From the NCBI GenBank assembly GCA_904374385.1, contig CAJFGA010000001.1:36666-100665 (forward strand): a stretch of 64,000 nt of DNA, written 5' to 3'. How positions within the stretch are numbered: position 1 is the first letter of the stretch; each line of letters opens with the position of its first letter. The notes beneath the pieces were generated by a model. The model searched no databases, had not been told where the DNA came from, and saw only the letters and a program-made list of their open reading frames with translations. The position numbers and the translations under genes are program-made. This document shows, one piece after another, positions 48,066 through 57,558 of the stretch. This stretch comes from an uncultured Clostridia bacterium. GTDB taxonomy: Bacteria > Bacillota > Clostridia > Christensenellales > Borkfalkiaceae.

Positions 48066-49127
48066 TTATCTGATCCAATCGCGCAGTGCCGCGATCAGGG
48101 CGTCGTTTTCCTCCCGCGAGCCGACCGTAATGCGGCAGTAATCTGCAATGCGCGGCTTTTGAAAATGGCGCACGAGCACGCCGCGCGCGCGCAGCTGTTC
48201 GTAGACCTGCCGCCCCGCAACGGCCGCGTGCCGGGCAAAGACAAAATTCGCCTTGCTGGGCAATACCGTAAAGCCGAGCCCGGAAAGCGCCGCCGTGAGG
48301 CGTTCACGCTCTGCGACGACGAGAGCATTCATTTTTTCGTAATATGCCTTGTCCGCGATCGCCGCAGCGCACACTGCCTGGCAGATGCGGTCGACCGGGT
48401 ACGAGTTGAAACAATCGCGGCAGCGTTCCAGCCCGGAAATGATGGAAGCGTCCGCAATGGCATAGCCGCAGCGCATGCCCGCGAGCGAATATCCCTTGGA
48501 AAAGGTCTTAACGACGACGAGATTTTTGTATTTTTTGATCAAAGGTACGGCGCTTTCGTTAAAAAAAGGCATATACGCTTCGTCTAAAATGACGATGCGG
48601 TCATTTGCCGCAACAAATTTTTCCACCTCGCCAAGGGGAATCCCTATGCCCGTGGGCGCGTTTGGATTGGCGACGATGACGCCCTGTGCGGGCATTGCCG
48701 TCAGCTTGGAAAGATCGAGGGTAAAATCCTCTTCGAGGGGCAAAATTTGCGTGCGGATCTTAAAAAATTCGGCAAAAACGGGATAAAAAGAATAGGTGAC
48801 ATCGGCAAACGCCGCACCGGCGCCGTCCGGGTCAAAAAAAGCGGAAAAGCACAGCGCCAAAATTTCGTCACTGCCGTTGCCGCAAAATACATTTTCGGGT
48901 GCCACCCCCTCTGCCGCGGCGATCGCTCCGCGCAAATTGCGCATTTCGAGGGGCGGATACAGCTTCAGCAAAGAAAAATCATAGTTTTGATACGCTTCGA
49001 GCGCCTTGGGAGAAGGCGGGTACGGATTCTCGTTGGTATTGAGTTTGACGTATTTTCTGTCCGCGGGCTGTTCCCCTGCCGTATAGGGGGCAATTTCGCA
49101 CGCGGTCTTGCTCAAATAGTTTTTCAT
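48066..49127 (-). CDS. hisC: Histidinol-phosphate aminotransferase-like PLP enzyme
   Basis: KLNTNENPYPPSPKALEAYQ; FCGNGSDEILALCF; VVKTFSKGYSLAGMRCGYAIA. Confidence 0.88.
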   Translation of the reverse strand: MKNYLSKTACEIAPYTAGEQPADRKYVKLNTNENPYPPSPKALEAYQNYDFSLLKLYPPLEMRNLRGAIAAAEGVAPENVFCGNGSDEILALCFSAFFDPDGAGAAFADVTYSFYPVFAEFFKIRTQILPLEEDFTLDLSKLTAMPAQGVIVANPNAPTGIGIPLGEVEKFVAANDRIVILDEAYMPFFNESAVPLIKKYKNLVVVKTFSKGYSLAGMRCGYAIADASIISGLERCRDCFNSYPVDRICQAVCAAAIADKAYYEKMNALVVAERERLTAALSGLGFTVLPSKANFVFARHAAVAGRQVYEQLRARGVLVRHFQKPRIADYCRITVGSREENDALIAALRDWIR

Positions 49128-49583
49128 TCGTCTTTCCTCTTTTATGATAGAATCATCATACCTTTTTTTAATAAAAAAGTCAAGCGGCGGGGCATTTGTA
49201 AATGCCCCGCCGACCCTTTTCGAAGCGATCTTTTATAATATTACAAAAAGCGGCAGCGTACCGATCTGCAGGCCGACCGCCGTCAAAAAAGTTTTGCATC
49301 GCATTCCTAAAAAAATCTCCCGCCCGAAAGGAAAAATAAAAAGCCCTCCCTGTAGGGAAGGCGCCCCGTAGGGCGGATGCAGGCAGCGGCCTGCCCTGTC
49401 GATGGTATTTCCTGCGCGGAATTTTCCTCCTCGCCGCAGGTTTTTCCGCCGTTTTCGGCAGAGAAGAGCGGTCTCTTTTTCCCCTAACCGCCCCTTCCGC
49501 TATTATTATAGAATAAAATTGCAAACAAATTCCCTTATTTTTGTAATAATGTTGTAATAAATCGCATCTTTCCGCAAAACTTT

Positions 49584-50057
49584 TCATGTTTCCGCAATTT
49601 TACACACGTCGACCCAGCCGCAAAAGTTCGACGCGATCTCTTCAAGGGCGGCAGGCGCCAGTTCGATCGCGCTGTTTGCACTGCCGCATGCGGGAAACAC
49701 GGTTTGGAACCTTGTAAGGGATTTGTCGAGGTACACCTCGACACCGTCGTTGACCGCAAAGGGGCATACGCCGCCCACGGCATGGCCGACGAGCGTTTCC
49801 GCCTCTTCTGCGGAAAGCATTTTCGCCTTCGTACCGAAAAAATCTTTATATTTATGGTTGTCGACGCGCGCGTCGCCCGCCGCAACGACGAGCACGACGC
49901 GCCCGCCCACACGGAAAGAAAGGGTCTTTGCAATGCGGCAGGGCGCAACGGACAGCGCCTTTGCCGCAAGCTCTACCGTCGCCGACGAGGCGGGAAGTTC
50001 GATGACGCGATCTTCCATGCCCAACTGTTTAAAATAATCTTTCACCTTTTCGATCAT
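49584..50057 (-). CDS. YbaK/EbsC-type aminoacyl-tRNA deacylase
   Basis: AAKALSVAPCRIAKTLSFRVGGRVVLVVAAGDARVDNHKYKDFFGTKAKMLSAEEAETLVGHAVGGVCPFAV. Confidence 0.92.
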   Translation of the reverse strand: MIEKVKDYFKQLGMEDRVIELPASSATVELAAKALSVAPCRIAKTLSFRVGGRVVLVVAAGDARVDNHKYKDFFGTKAKMLSAEEAETLVGHAVGGVCPFAVNDGVEVYLDKSLTRFQTVFPACGSANSAIELAPAALEEIASNFCGWVDVCKIAET

Positions 50058-50094
50058 ATTTTTGCCCTCCGCGAACCTGCCGTATCGATTTTTC

Positions 50095-50790
50095 TCATTC
50101 TCCGTTCTTGCACATTTTTTTGAGCGCCTCGAACACACCGCGGGCGCTGCACGTTTCCGCTTCGATAAAGTGTTCCGCTTCGGCGATGTCCCAAAGATAG
50201 TGCGCGTCGGAATCGGTGATCTGCGGCAGCGTTACGCCCGAATCGACGGAGCATTCGATCATTTCAAACCCCAAATGATAGTCGAAAGCGCCCAAAATGC
50301 CTATAATGCCGTTGGCCTGCTTGTCGATATGCGCGGGTATGGGAATGCCGCCGAACCCCTTGACGAGGGCGGCCACTTCCTCGACGGAAATGCCCGAACT
50401 GACGATGAGCAGATGTTCCTCTTCTCCGATCACCTCGTCGCGCTCGTTCATGATCAGCTGCCTGCCGAATACCTCCGGCTTGTTTTTGATTTTCAGGCGG
50501 GTCTTTTGTATGTGCCCTTCCAGCTTCTGTAAATCTTCATAAGTTTCGAACAGGCACAAAATATGGATATCTTCGCTGGTCGTAAGCTCCATGGCGGGCA
50601 GCACGACCAGCCCGTTTTTTTTGCCGACCGCCATCACCGCGGGACAATTTTTACCCGTGTTGTGGTCGGAAACGGCGATGACGTTCAGCCCCTTGATGAG
50701 CGCCATATTGACGATGTTGTTGGGGGTACTGTCCTCGTCGCCGCAGGGGCTTAAACAGGAATGTATATGAAAATCATAAAACAATTTCAT
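50095..50790 (-). CDS. PHP-domain phosphoesterase-like protein
   Basis: MKLFYDFHIHSCLSPCGDEDSTPNNIVNMALIKGLNVIAVSDHNTGKN. Confidence 0.9.
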   Translation of the reverse strand: MKLFYDFHIHSCLSPCGDEDSTPNNIVNMALIKGLNVIAVSDHNTGKNCPAVMAVGKKNGLVVLPAMELTTSEDIHILCLFETYEDLQKLEGHIQKTRLKIKNKPEVFGRQLIMNERDEVIGEEEHLLIVSSGISVEEVAALVKGFGGIPIPAHIDKQANGIIGILGAFDYHLGFEMIECSVDSGVTLPQITDSDAHYLWDIAEAEHFIEAETCSARGVFEALKKMCKNGE

Positions 50791-50887
50791 TTCTCCAAGC
50801 CCCTTCCGCAAATTTTATATAAAAGCAAAGCGCCGATATGCCGAGCGCCGCCAAAGGCGGCGCTGCATTCGGGCGAGTCAAAATAAT

Positions 50888-51217
50888 TCAAATGCCGCAC
50901 AAGGCGGAAACGCGCTTCGCCTCTTCGAACACATTCTCCTTCGCGCCCAAAAGCCAGACGGGAAGCGCCTTCGCGCGGGCAAGGAGCGCCTCGTCCGGCG
51001 CAACCCCCTCGCACAGGATGATACAGGCGCAGTCGATCAAAGTTGCCACGGCCGCCACGTTGACGTTGTTCATGACGGTCAGCCAGGCGCACGAATCGGG
51101 CGCGCGGGAGATGATGTTGCTCAAAAAATCGCCGCAGTAGCCGTTTTCGATCTCACGCGGTTCCCCTTCCGCAAAGACGGTGTAGCCGGCCTTTGCCGCC
51201 AGTTCGTCCACTTTCAT
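50888..51217 (-). CDS. DRTGG-like domain protein
   Basis: GYCGDFLSNIISRAPDSCAWLTVMNNVNVAAVATLIDCACIILCEGVAPD; overlaps the hydrogenase-like gene. Confidence 0.75.
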   Translation of the reverse strand: MKVDELAAKAGYTVFAEGEPREIENGYCGDFLSNIISRAPDSCAWLTVMNNVNVAAVATLIDCACIILCEGVAPDEALLARAKALPVWLLGAKENVFEEAKRVSALCGI

Positions 51218-52449
51218 TTTCTCTCCTCCAATTTGACGCAGTCGAGCGTGCCGCCGTTCATGACAACATCCTCCGCATGGCAGCGGCAGGTGGGCGCGCC
51301 GCACGCGCCGCAGTCGATGCCGGGCAGTTTTTTCAGATATTCTTCCACCTTCATCAGCTTTTGCATGGCAACAAACCGATTTTTATCCAATTGGAAGGAG
51401 GTGGACGGCTCGGGGATCTTGTCCCATAAAAAGAAATTTTCGTCTAATCCGTAATCCGCCATAGTGGCGGGCGGAATGCGCATTTTATCGGCGAGTTGGC
51501 GCATGCGGTTGCGCGCGATGAAGGCATTTTCTACGTTAAGCACACCCCCCACGCACCCGCCGGGGCACATGTTCATCTCGACGAAGTCGACCCCGTCGAG
51601 CTTGCCGTCGCCCATTTCTTTCAACAGTTCCAAAACGTTGCGCGTGCCCGAACAGTGGATATAGTTGCCAAGGCCCAGCGAATTGCTCTCCCCTCCCGAG
51701 GATCCCCAGCCGATGCCCGAATAGCCGCATTTGCCGATTTTGCGCGGGTTTTTGATCTTATTCATCTTTTCGACCAAACGGAAGTAAATATCGCTCTGCG
51801 ACAGCACGCCGGAAATATACTTTTCGTTAGAAACCTCCTCGCGGTGGAGGGAATACACTTTGGCGGGGCAGGGCGAAATAAAAAAGATGCCGATGTCGTC
51901 CGCCGGGATGCCGCGCTCCAGCGCCTGCTTTTTGGCGAGCTTCGCCGCGATTTTGGCGGGCGCATAGACTGGCAGCATGTGATCGGCGAGCTCGTGAAAT
52001 TTCAATAAAATCAATTCAGCGACCGCCGGGCACGCCGTACTGATGACGGGGCGGGTCAGCCCCTCCTCCTGCATCAGTTTTTTGGTGCAGTCGGTCACAA
52101 GTTCCGCCGCAAGCCCCACTTCAAACACCTCGTCAAAGCCGAGCGCCAACAGCCCCTCTATGACGTAATTGGGGTCGTCGAGGTTGTTGAACTGCCCGAA
52201 GAGGGAGGGCGAAGGGAGCGCAATCTTATATTTGTAACTGGCGACGAGATCAAAACTGTCGTACACGGGCCGTTTGGCGCCGCCCTTGCAACTTCGGATA
52301 CATTCGCCGCAGTTGATGCACTTATCGTATAATATTTTTGCCTTGCCGTTCTCGATGCGGATCGCTTCCGTCGGGCACCTGCGCATGCAGGTGATGCAGC
52401 CGATGCACTTTTCGCTTTCGAGAACGACGGTTTTAAGAGTCACCGCCAT
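51214..52449 (-). CDS. [FeFe] hydrogenase large subunit-like protein (putative sensory/HydS type)
   Basis: 2x[4Fe-4S] N-terminus CIGCITCMRRCP / CINCGECIRSC; H-cluster-like motifs STACPAV, ISPCPAK, EMNMCPGGCVGG; C-terminal CGACGAPTCRCHAEDVV. Confidence 0.88.
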   Translation of the reverse strand: MAVTLKTVVLESEKCIGCITCMRRCPTEAIRIENGKAKILYDKCINCGECIRSCKGGAKRPVYDSFDLVASYKYKIALPSPSLFGQFNNLDDPNYVIEGLLALGFDEVFEVGLAAELVTDCTKKLMQEEGLTRPVISTACPAVAELILLKFHELADHMLPVYAPAKIAAKLAKKQALERGIPADDIGIFFISPCPAKVYSLHREEVSNEKYISGVLSQSDIYFRLVEKMNKIKNPRKIGKCGYSGIGWGSSGGESNSLGLGNYIHCSGTRNVLELLKEMGDGKLDGVDFVEMNMCPGGCVGGVLNVENAFIARNRMRQLADKMRIPPATMADYGLDENFFLWDKIPEPSTSFQLDKNRFVAMQKLMKVEEYLKKLPGIDCGACGAPTCRCHAEDVVMNGGTLDCVKLEERK

Positions 52450-52487
52450 TTTCTCACCCTTTTCCGATTCTTTTTCCGCCGCGGCGC

Positions 52488-52910
52488 TCAAAAGCAGATG
52501 CGCAGGAACACCGTTGTCCCCACGCCGACGGTAGAATCGATCTGCATGTCGTCGCTGTATTTTTTCATATTGGGCAGCCCCATGCCCGCGCCGAAGCCGA
52601 GGCTGCGGATGTTTTCCGTCGCCGTGGAATAGCCTGCCTTCATGGCGAGGTCGATATCCGCGATACCGGGGCCGCTGTCCTTTAAGTAAATGTCGATGCG
52701 TTCGGGATAGATCTCCGCGATCGCCTTGCCGCCGTGCGCGTGGATGACCATATTGATCTCCCCTTCGTACATGGCGATGGCGACCCGCCTGACCGAAGCG
52801 GCATCTACACCCAGCTGTTTTAGGGTGCGCTTGACGCTTTCGCTCGCATTGCCGGCGGAAGAAAAATTATTGCCGTCTACATCGTATTCGAGCCGTATAC
52901 ACTCCTCCAT
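52488..52910 (-). CDS. GHKL ATP-binding anti-sigma/RsbW-like protein
   Basis: AIAMYEGEINMVIHAHGGKAIAEIYPERIDIYLKDSGPGIADIDLAMKAGYSTATENIRSLGFGAGMGLPNMKKYSD. Confidence 0.88.
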   Translation of the reverse strand: MEECIRLEYDVDGNNFSSAGNASESVKRTLKQLGVDAASVRRVAIAMYEGEINMVIHAHGGKAIAEIYPERIDIYLKDSGPGIADIDLAMKAGYSTATENIRSLGFGAGMGLPNMKKYSDDMQIDSTVGVGTTVFLRICF

Positions 52911-52911
52911 G

Positions 52912-53250
52912 TCAGCCACCGAGCCCGTTGGTGTACAGGATACCGCAGGCGACAAACAGGCGCTTTTCCGTACTCAAAAGGACGATGCCCTTTTCTTCGG
53001 CGAGGTCGATGACGGGCTGTTCGGGGCGCTTGCCGCGCACGAACACGATGCAGAGCATATCCATCATCTCTGCCGTGCGCACGACCTGCGGATTTAAAAG
53101 CCCCGTTAAGAGGACGGATTGATCTTTGACGTACGCGAGAACGTCGCTCATCATATCGGAACCGCAGGCGGTGTGGATCTCTGTGTCGAGGCGGTCTGCC
53201 CCGCATAAAATTTCCGCATCCAGCAATTGGACTACATCTCTGATTGTCAT
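52912..53250 (-). CDS. DRTGG domain protein
   Basis: MTIRDVVQLLDAEILCGADRLDTEIHTACGSDMMSDVLAYVKDQSVLLTGLLNPQVVRTAEMMDMLCIVFVRGK. Confidence 0.85.
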   Translation of the reverse strand: MTIRDVVQLLDAEILCGADRLDTEIHTACGSDMMSDVLAYVKDQSVLLTGLLNPQVVRTAEMMDMLCIVFVRGKRPEQPVIDLAEEKGIVLLSTEKRLFVACGILYTNGLGG

Positions 53251-53666
53251 AATAATCTCCCGATTTGAATTTAACGCGCCGCGCGGCATACGCATAAACG
53301 CCGCGCGGTATAGTGCGCCGTATACGATGTGTATTACTATCATACCACATGTGCGCGGGATTTTCAAGAGTTTTTGCTTTTTTTATAGGATAATAAATAT
53401 CTGCCGGCGGCGCACGAGCTGCGCATATGGCGGCCTTCCTGTCATGCATTCGTTGTTCGCCGCCCGTCAACGCGCACTTTCCTTGCATCCTCGAGGGGCA
53501 CAAGCGGCGCACTTGTGCGCACAACGGAAACTTCCTCTTTGCCCTCAGCGTGGGAAATACTTATGTTTTTCTTCTCGCCTTTTCCATGCGGGAGAGCCGT
53601 TTATATGTTTTACATTTTTGCCTCCCTAGGCAGAAGGGACGCTTGTGTATTGCACTTCTTGCCTCC

Positions 53667-53870
53667 CCCCTCATCAGTCCCCTCCGGTGACAGCTTCCCC
53701 CCAAGGGGAAGCCTTTTTGTCGGTCAAATGATCAGGAACCTTTCTTGACAACCTTAAAGGAAAGCCATTTTCCGTTTACTCGGTCAATTTCCGTAACTGC
53801 CCAAGGGGAAGCCTCTGTTTTTGCTTATCGGATTTTGTCTTCTCTATTCCCCGCGACTATAGCGGGGCGC
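53667..53870 (+). repeat. Composite interspersed repeat family A, copy 3
   Basis: CCCCTCATCAGTCCCCTCCGGTGACAGCTTCCCCCCAAGGGGAAGCCTTTTT plus degenerate ...AAGGAAAGCC and CAAGGGGAAGCC units, ending CTTATCGGATTTTGTCTTCTCTATTCCCCGCG. Confidence 0.85.
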
Positions 53871-53879
53871 TTACATAAA

Positions 53880-53918
53880 AATAGGGGGTAAGGCCGCATA
53901 CTGCCTTATCCCCTTTAT
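53880..53918 (-). terminator. Terminator after the prepilin-like gene
   Basis: TAGGGGGTAAGGC CGCATACT GCCTTATCCCCT. Confidence 0.7.
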
Positions 53919-53934
53919 ATATTTTGATAAATTT

Positions 53935-54825
53935 TTATGCCGCCACGATCCTCTGCACCGAAGCGGGCGCTTCGATGGAAGCAGCGTCGAGCACGCTTTG
54001 CACCCTCGCCGCAATGGCGGAAAGGCTTGCGCTGTCGCTCACGCGCAGAATGACGTTTTCGGCAACGTTGTTAATGGGCGCAAGCAGTACGGTGTCCGCC
54101 GAAGAGCCGCTTTCCAATACGGCGATGCCCTCTACCAACGTCACAGTGCCCTGTACCTGCCCGTAAAGATGATACGAATCTTTTGCGATCCTTTGAATGT
54201 GCACGCTTTCCGCCATGCCGTAATGGTTGACGGTGGCGTTCAGCGCTTTGATCGTGAGCGTGCCGCCGTTCGTGCGGATGGTCACTTCTTCTAATGCCGC
54301 TGAATTGTACAGAACGTCGATGCCCGTATGCTCGCCGACGTCTACGCCGTTCATGACGCTTACTTCCGTGCCTTCAAAAGAAGACGAAAGATAATAACTG
54401 TATCTTGTGTCTTCCTCTTCCAATACGGGGATCTCGTCGACGACCTGCCAAAGTTTGTTGTTATCTTCGGTGGCGTCACCGTCGCTGTAGACCACTTCGC
54501 CGCTCGAAGAAAGCAAAACAAAACGGTTATTCTCTTCATCCCAAGCGAACGTCTGTCCGTCTTCCGCGACCATTTTTTCGAGAAGATATCCGTGCTCCGC
54601 CATGAGATCGACGACTTCGGACATGGTTTTCGGCTTGCCGTTCTGCTCTTCCTGCGCTTTTAACAGTACATTCATGCGTTCGGCGGTATGCGCGTCGGCG
54701 ACATCGGCCGGGCGCTCGGCAATGCTCGTCAATGTAGGAACAAGCAATACGACGAAAATGGCGACGATCGCGATCACGATGACGAGATCGGTCATGGAAA
54801 AAGCTTTTTTCAAATTCTTTGCCAT
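53935..54825 (-). CDS. Prepilin-type N-terminal domain surface protein
   Basis: MAKNLKKAFSMTDLVIVIAIVAIFVVLLVPTL (class III signal-like); homologous throughout to the N-terminal part of 59308-61533. Confidence 0.85.
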   Translation of the reverse strand: MAKNLKKAFSMTDLVIVIAIVAIFVVLLVPTLTSIAERPADVADAHTAERMNVLLKAQEEQNGKPKTMSEVVDLMAEHGYLLEKMVAEDGQTFAWDEENNRFVLLSSSGEVVYSDGDATEDNNKLWQVVDEIPVLEEEDTRYSYYLSSSFEGTEVSVMNGVDVGEHTGIDVLYNSAALEEVTIRTNGGTLTIKALNATVNHYGMAESVHIQRIAKDSYHLYGQVQGTVTLVEGIAVLESGSSADTVLLAPINNVAENVILRVSDSASLSAIAARVQSVLDAASIEAPASVQRIVAA

Positions 54826-55021
54826 GCTTCCCCCTCCTTACTGTTTGAAAATATTACTCGCAAAAGACCGCTGCCTTTTGCCCTTTTATTATAGCACGGA
54901 GGGCGTGGCAAAATCAACCGTTTAACAAAAAAATTAAATTTCGTTTAAACGTATTGCAAAATTTTTACAAAAAATCGACATTTCTTTCGGATAAAATCCC
55001 GCAAAGCGGGCGCATATTCCC

Positions 55022-55900
55022 TCATATACCGAATAGCTGCATGATACCGAGCGTGGCATAGCCGACCGCAATGCTCAGCACATACAGCACGCCGAGCAAA
55101 GCAAGGTTGCGTTTCCAGCTCTTTACATTTTTAAATAAAATGACGAATCCCAGCCCCGCATTGGCGCACAGCCCCGCGATCGCCCCGCCGAAAGAGAGAG
55201 CGCCCCGCATATAAGACATGGTGATGAGCACGCTGGACGCACAGTTGGGGATCAGCCCGACCAGCCCCGCGATCAACGGCTGAAACCAAAGCCCCTGCTC
55301 CAGGAAGGCGGTGATGGCGCTCTCTGCATAGTGCATGGCAAAGCCGAAAGCGAGATTGACGACGAGAATATAGGCAAAAATTTCGAGCGAGTGCAGCAGA
55401 GGATGCACGAGATAACGGCGCAGCTTGCTGTCCTCTTCATGGTCGTGCCCGCAGGGAGCGCCGTAAACGGACTCGCCTTCAGCAAGTTCTGCGAGTTTTT
55501 CGCCGCGCAGGATGCCGTTAAACAGGTATCCCACCCCCACCGCCACGACAAATTTGATGGCTATGATCGGCATGACGGCAAACGCCTTGGTGCCGTAAGA
55601 AAGCAGGATGATGAGCGCCTCGTCAGATGTGGCGAGGAACACGGCGAGCAGCGTGCCTGTACGGATGAGCTTTCTGTCATACAGCTTTGCCGCCATGACC
55701 GAAAAACCGCATTGCGGGATGATGCCCGTCGCCGCGCCGAGCAAGGGGGCAAGGTTGCCGCGCAAAATATTTTTATTTTTTGTTATGTTCGTACCGTGTT
55801 CCAAAAATTCGATAAGCACATACATCAAAAATAAAAACGGGAACACGCGGGCGCTGTCGAGCAAGGCGTCCAGTACGATGTCGAAGATCTCTTCGAGCAT
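55022..55900 (-). CDS. Putative manganese/heavy-metal transporter (ArsP_2-like permease)
   Basis: LLGAATGIIPQCGFSVMAAKLYDRKLIRTGTLLAVFLATSDEALIILLS; GLIPNCASSVLITMSYMRGALSFGGAIAGLCANAGLG. Confidence 0.8.
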   Translation of the reverse strand: MLEEIFDIVLDALLDSARVFPFLFLMYVLIEFLEHGTNITKNKNILRGNLAPLLGAATGIIPQCGFSVMAAKLYDRKLIRTGTLLAVFLATSDEALIILLSYGTKAFAVMPIIAIKFVVAVGVGYLFNGILRGEKLAELAEGESVYGAPCGHDHEEDSKLRRYLVHPLLHSLEIFAYILVVNLAFGFAMHYAESAITAFLEQGLWFQPLIAGLVGLIPNCASSVLITMSYMRGALSFGGAIAGLCANAGLGFVILFKNVKSWKRNLALLGVLYVLSIAVGYATLGIMQLFGI

Positions 55901-56085
55901 ACAATCCTCCTTGGCGCTTTATGCGCGCCGGAAAGTTTTACGATTATACCTTAAAACGAGAAAAAATGCAAGCATTTGCCGTCCGCCGAAAAAACCGCAG
56001 CAGATCCGATCCGCCGCGGAGCGCGCTCCGTTTTGTCCGTATCCTCTTGTGTTAACGGACACTTAAAACGGTCTACGCGGATGGC

Positions 56086-56116
56086 AAAAGGCCCTCCGCA
56101 AGGGAGAGCCTTTTTG
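56086..56116 (-). terminator. Terminator after the ABC ATPase gene
   Basis: AAAAGGCCCTCCGCAAGGGAGAGCCTTTTT. Confidence 0.8.
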
Positions 56117-56130
56117 ATCAATAAATCGAA

Positions 56131-57558
56131 TTATTCTTCTTTGTTTGCGTCGTTCTCGTCGCTTGCGTCGTCGGCAGGTTCCTGCTCTTCCTGAGCGGCT
56201 TCGGACGCGGCTTTGGCTTCCGCCGCCTCTTTCTTGGCCGCCATACGCGCTTCGCGGCGCATCGCCTTCTTTTCTTCCTTGGTGACGACCCTGTTCTTTT
56301 CGATGATCGCCTGCATCTCCTGCGGAGTCAGCGGCACGAAGTTGGAAGACGCTTCGTTTTCAGGCGTCACTTCGTAGCCTTCGTCCCTTGCGAGGATAGA
56401 CATTTCCGTCGCCGCGTCGAAAAGGTGGATATGGCGCGCATCGAGCGCGAGTTCGACAACTTCGCCGCGATTGACGAGGCTGCGGCTGTCGATCTTAGCG
56501 ACCATGTAGGATGCATCCGCGATGGAATCGGTCGCATTTTCAACAGACTCGCCCTCTTTAAAGTCGAGTTTGCAGTAGATCTGCGTTTCGGCACCGAGTT
56601 TTTCGAGGACTTCGATAAATGCTTTTACGACGGTGTCGGGCGAAGCGGCGATGAAGTTCTCTTCATCGTGGATATCTTCGGGGCGAACGCCCAATACGAC
56701 GGGTTTGCCCGTATTGACATAATCTTCGATATTGCGGATCCTCGCCTCGACAGACTTCGGCAGAAGGATCTTGTTGTTATTGACAAATTCGACGTAGGTT
56801 TTGCCCTTATTCTGCGTAATGGTCGCCGGGAAGAAGTTCATCTGCGGCGTGCCGATAAAGCCCGCAACGAACTGGTTGATCGGATAATCGTACAGGTTCT
56901 GCGGAGTATCGACCTGCTGCATGAAGCCGTCTTTCATAACGACGATACGCGTACCCATCGTCATCGCTTCGACCTGGTCGTGCGTGACGTAAATAAAGGT
57001 CGTGGCAAGCCTTGCGTGCAGTTTGGAAATTTCCGTTCTCATCTGGGCGCGCAGTTTCGCGTCGAGGTTGGACAGAGGTTCGTCGAGAAGGAATACCTTC
57101 GGTTCGCGGACGATCGCACGGCCGAGCGCGACACGCTGGCGCTGACCGCCGGAGAGCGCCTTCGGTTTACGGGTGAGATAATCGGTGATACCGAGGATGG
57201 CCGCAGCTTCTTTGACCCTTTCGTCGATGATCTGCTTCGGCACTTTGCGCAGCTTCAAACCGAAAGCCATGTTATCGTACACGGTCATATGCGGATACAG
57301 CGCGTAGTTTTGGAACACCATCGCGATGTCCCTGTCCTTCGGGACGACGTCGTTGACGAGCTTGCCGTCGATATACAGCTCGCCCTTAGAGATCTCTTCC
57401 AAGCCTGCGATCATACGAAGCGTCGTAGATTTTCCGCAGCCGGAAGGTCCGACGAATACGATAAATTCTTTATCTTTAATATCCAGGTTGAAATCCGTAA
57501 CGGCGGTGACGCCGGACGGATACACCTTGTAAATCCCTTTTAACAAAAGGCTTGCCAT
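56131..57558 (-). CDS. ugpC: Sugar/glycerol-3-phosphate ABC transporter ATP-binding protein (UgpC/MsmX type) with acidic low-complexity tail
   Basis: VGPSGCGKSTTLRMIAGLEEISKGELYIDGKLVNDVVPKDRDIAMVFQNYALYPHMTVYDNMAFGLKLRKVP; LSGGQRQRVALGRAIVREPKVFLLDEPLSNLDAKLR. Confidence 0.95.
   Translation of the reverse strand: MASLLLKGIYKVYPSGVTAVTDFNLDIKDKEFIVFVGPSGCGKSTTLRMIAGLEEISKGELYIDGKLVNDVVPKDRDIAMVFQNYALYPHMTVYDNMAFGLKLRKVPKQIIDERVKEAAAILGITDYLTRKPKALSGGQRQRVALGRAIVREPKVFLLDEPLSNLDAKLRAQMRTEISKLHARLATTFIYVTHDQVEAMTMGTRIVVMKDGFMQQVDTPQNLYDYPINQFVAGFIGTPQMNFFPATITQNKGKTYVEFVNNNKILLPKSVEARIRNIEDYVNTGKPVVLGVRPEDIHDEENFIAASPDTVVKAFIEVLEKLGAETQIYCKLDFKEGESVENATDSIADASYMVAKIDSRSLVNRGEVVELALDARHIHLFDAATEMSILARDEGYEVTPENEASSNFVPLTPQEMQAIIEKNRVVTKEEKKAMRREARMAAKKEAAEAKAASEAAQEEQEPADDASDENDANKEE

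Noticed and set aside
49340-49400. CCCTCCCTGTAGGGAAGGC...GCCCCGTAGGGC small hairpins as a mobile element
   Set aside because: Only one copy in the window; could be an ordinary terminator between hisC and the next gene
53427-53748. ORFs 53427-53690 and 53515-53748
   Set aside because: Low-complexity Ser/Pro/Leu-rich frames running into the repeat; no RBS or homology support
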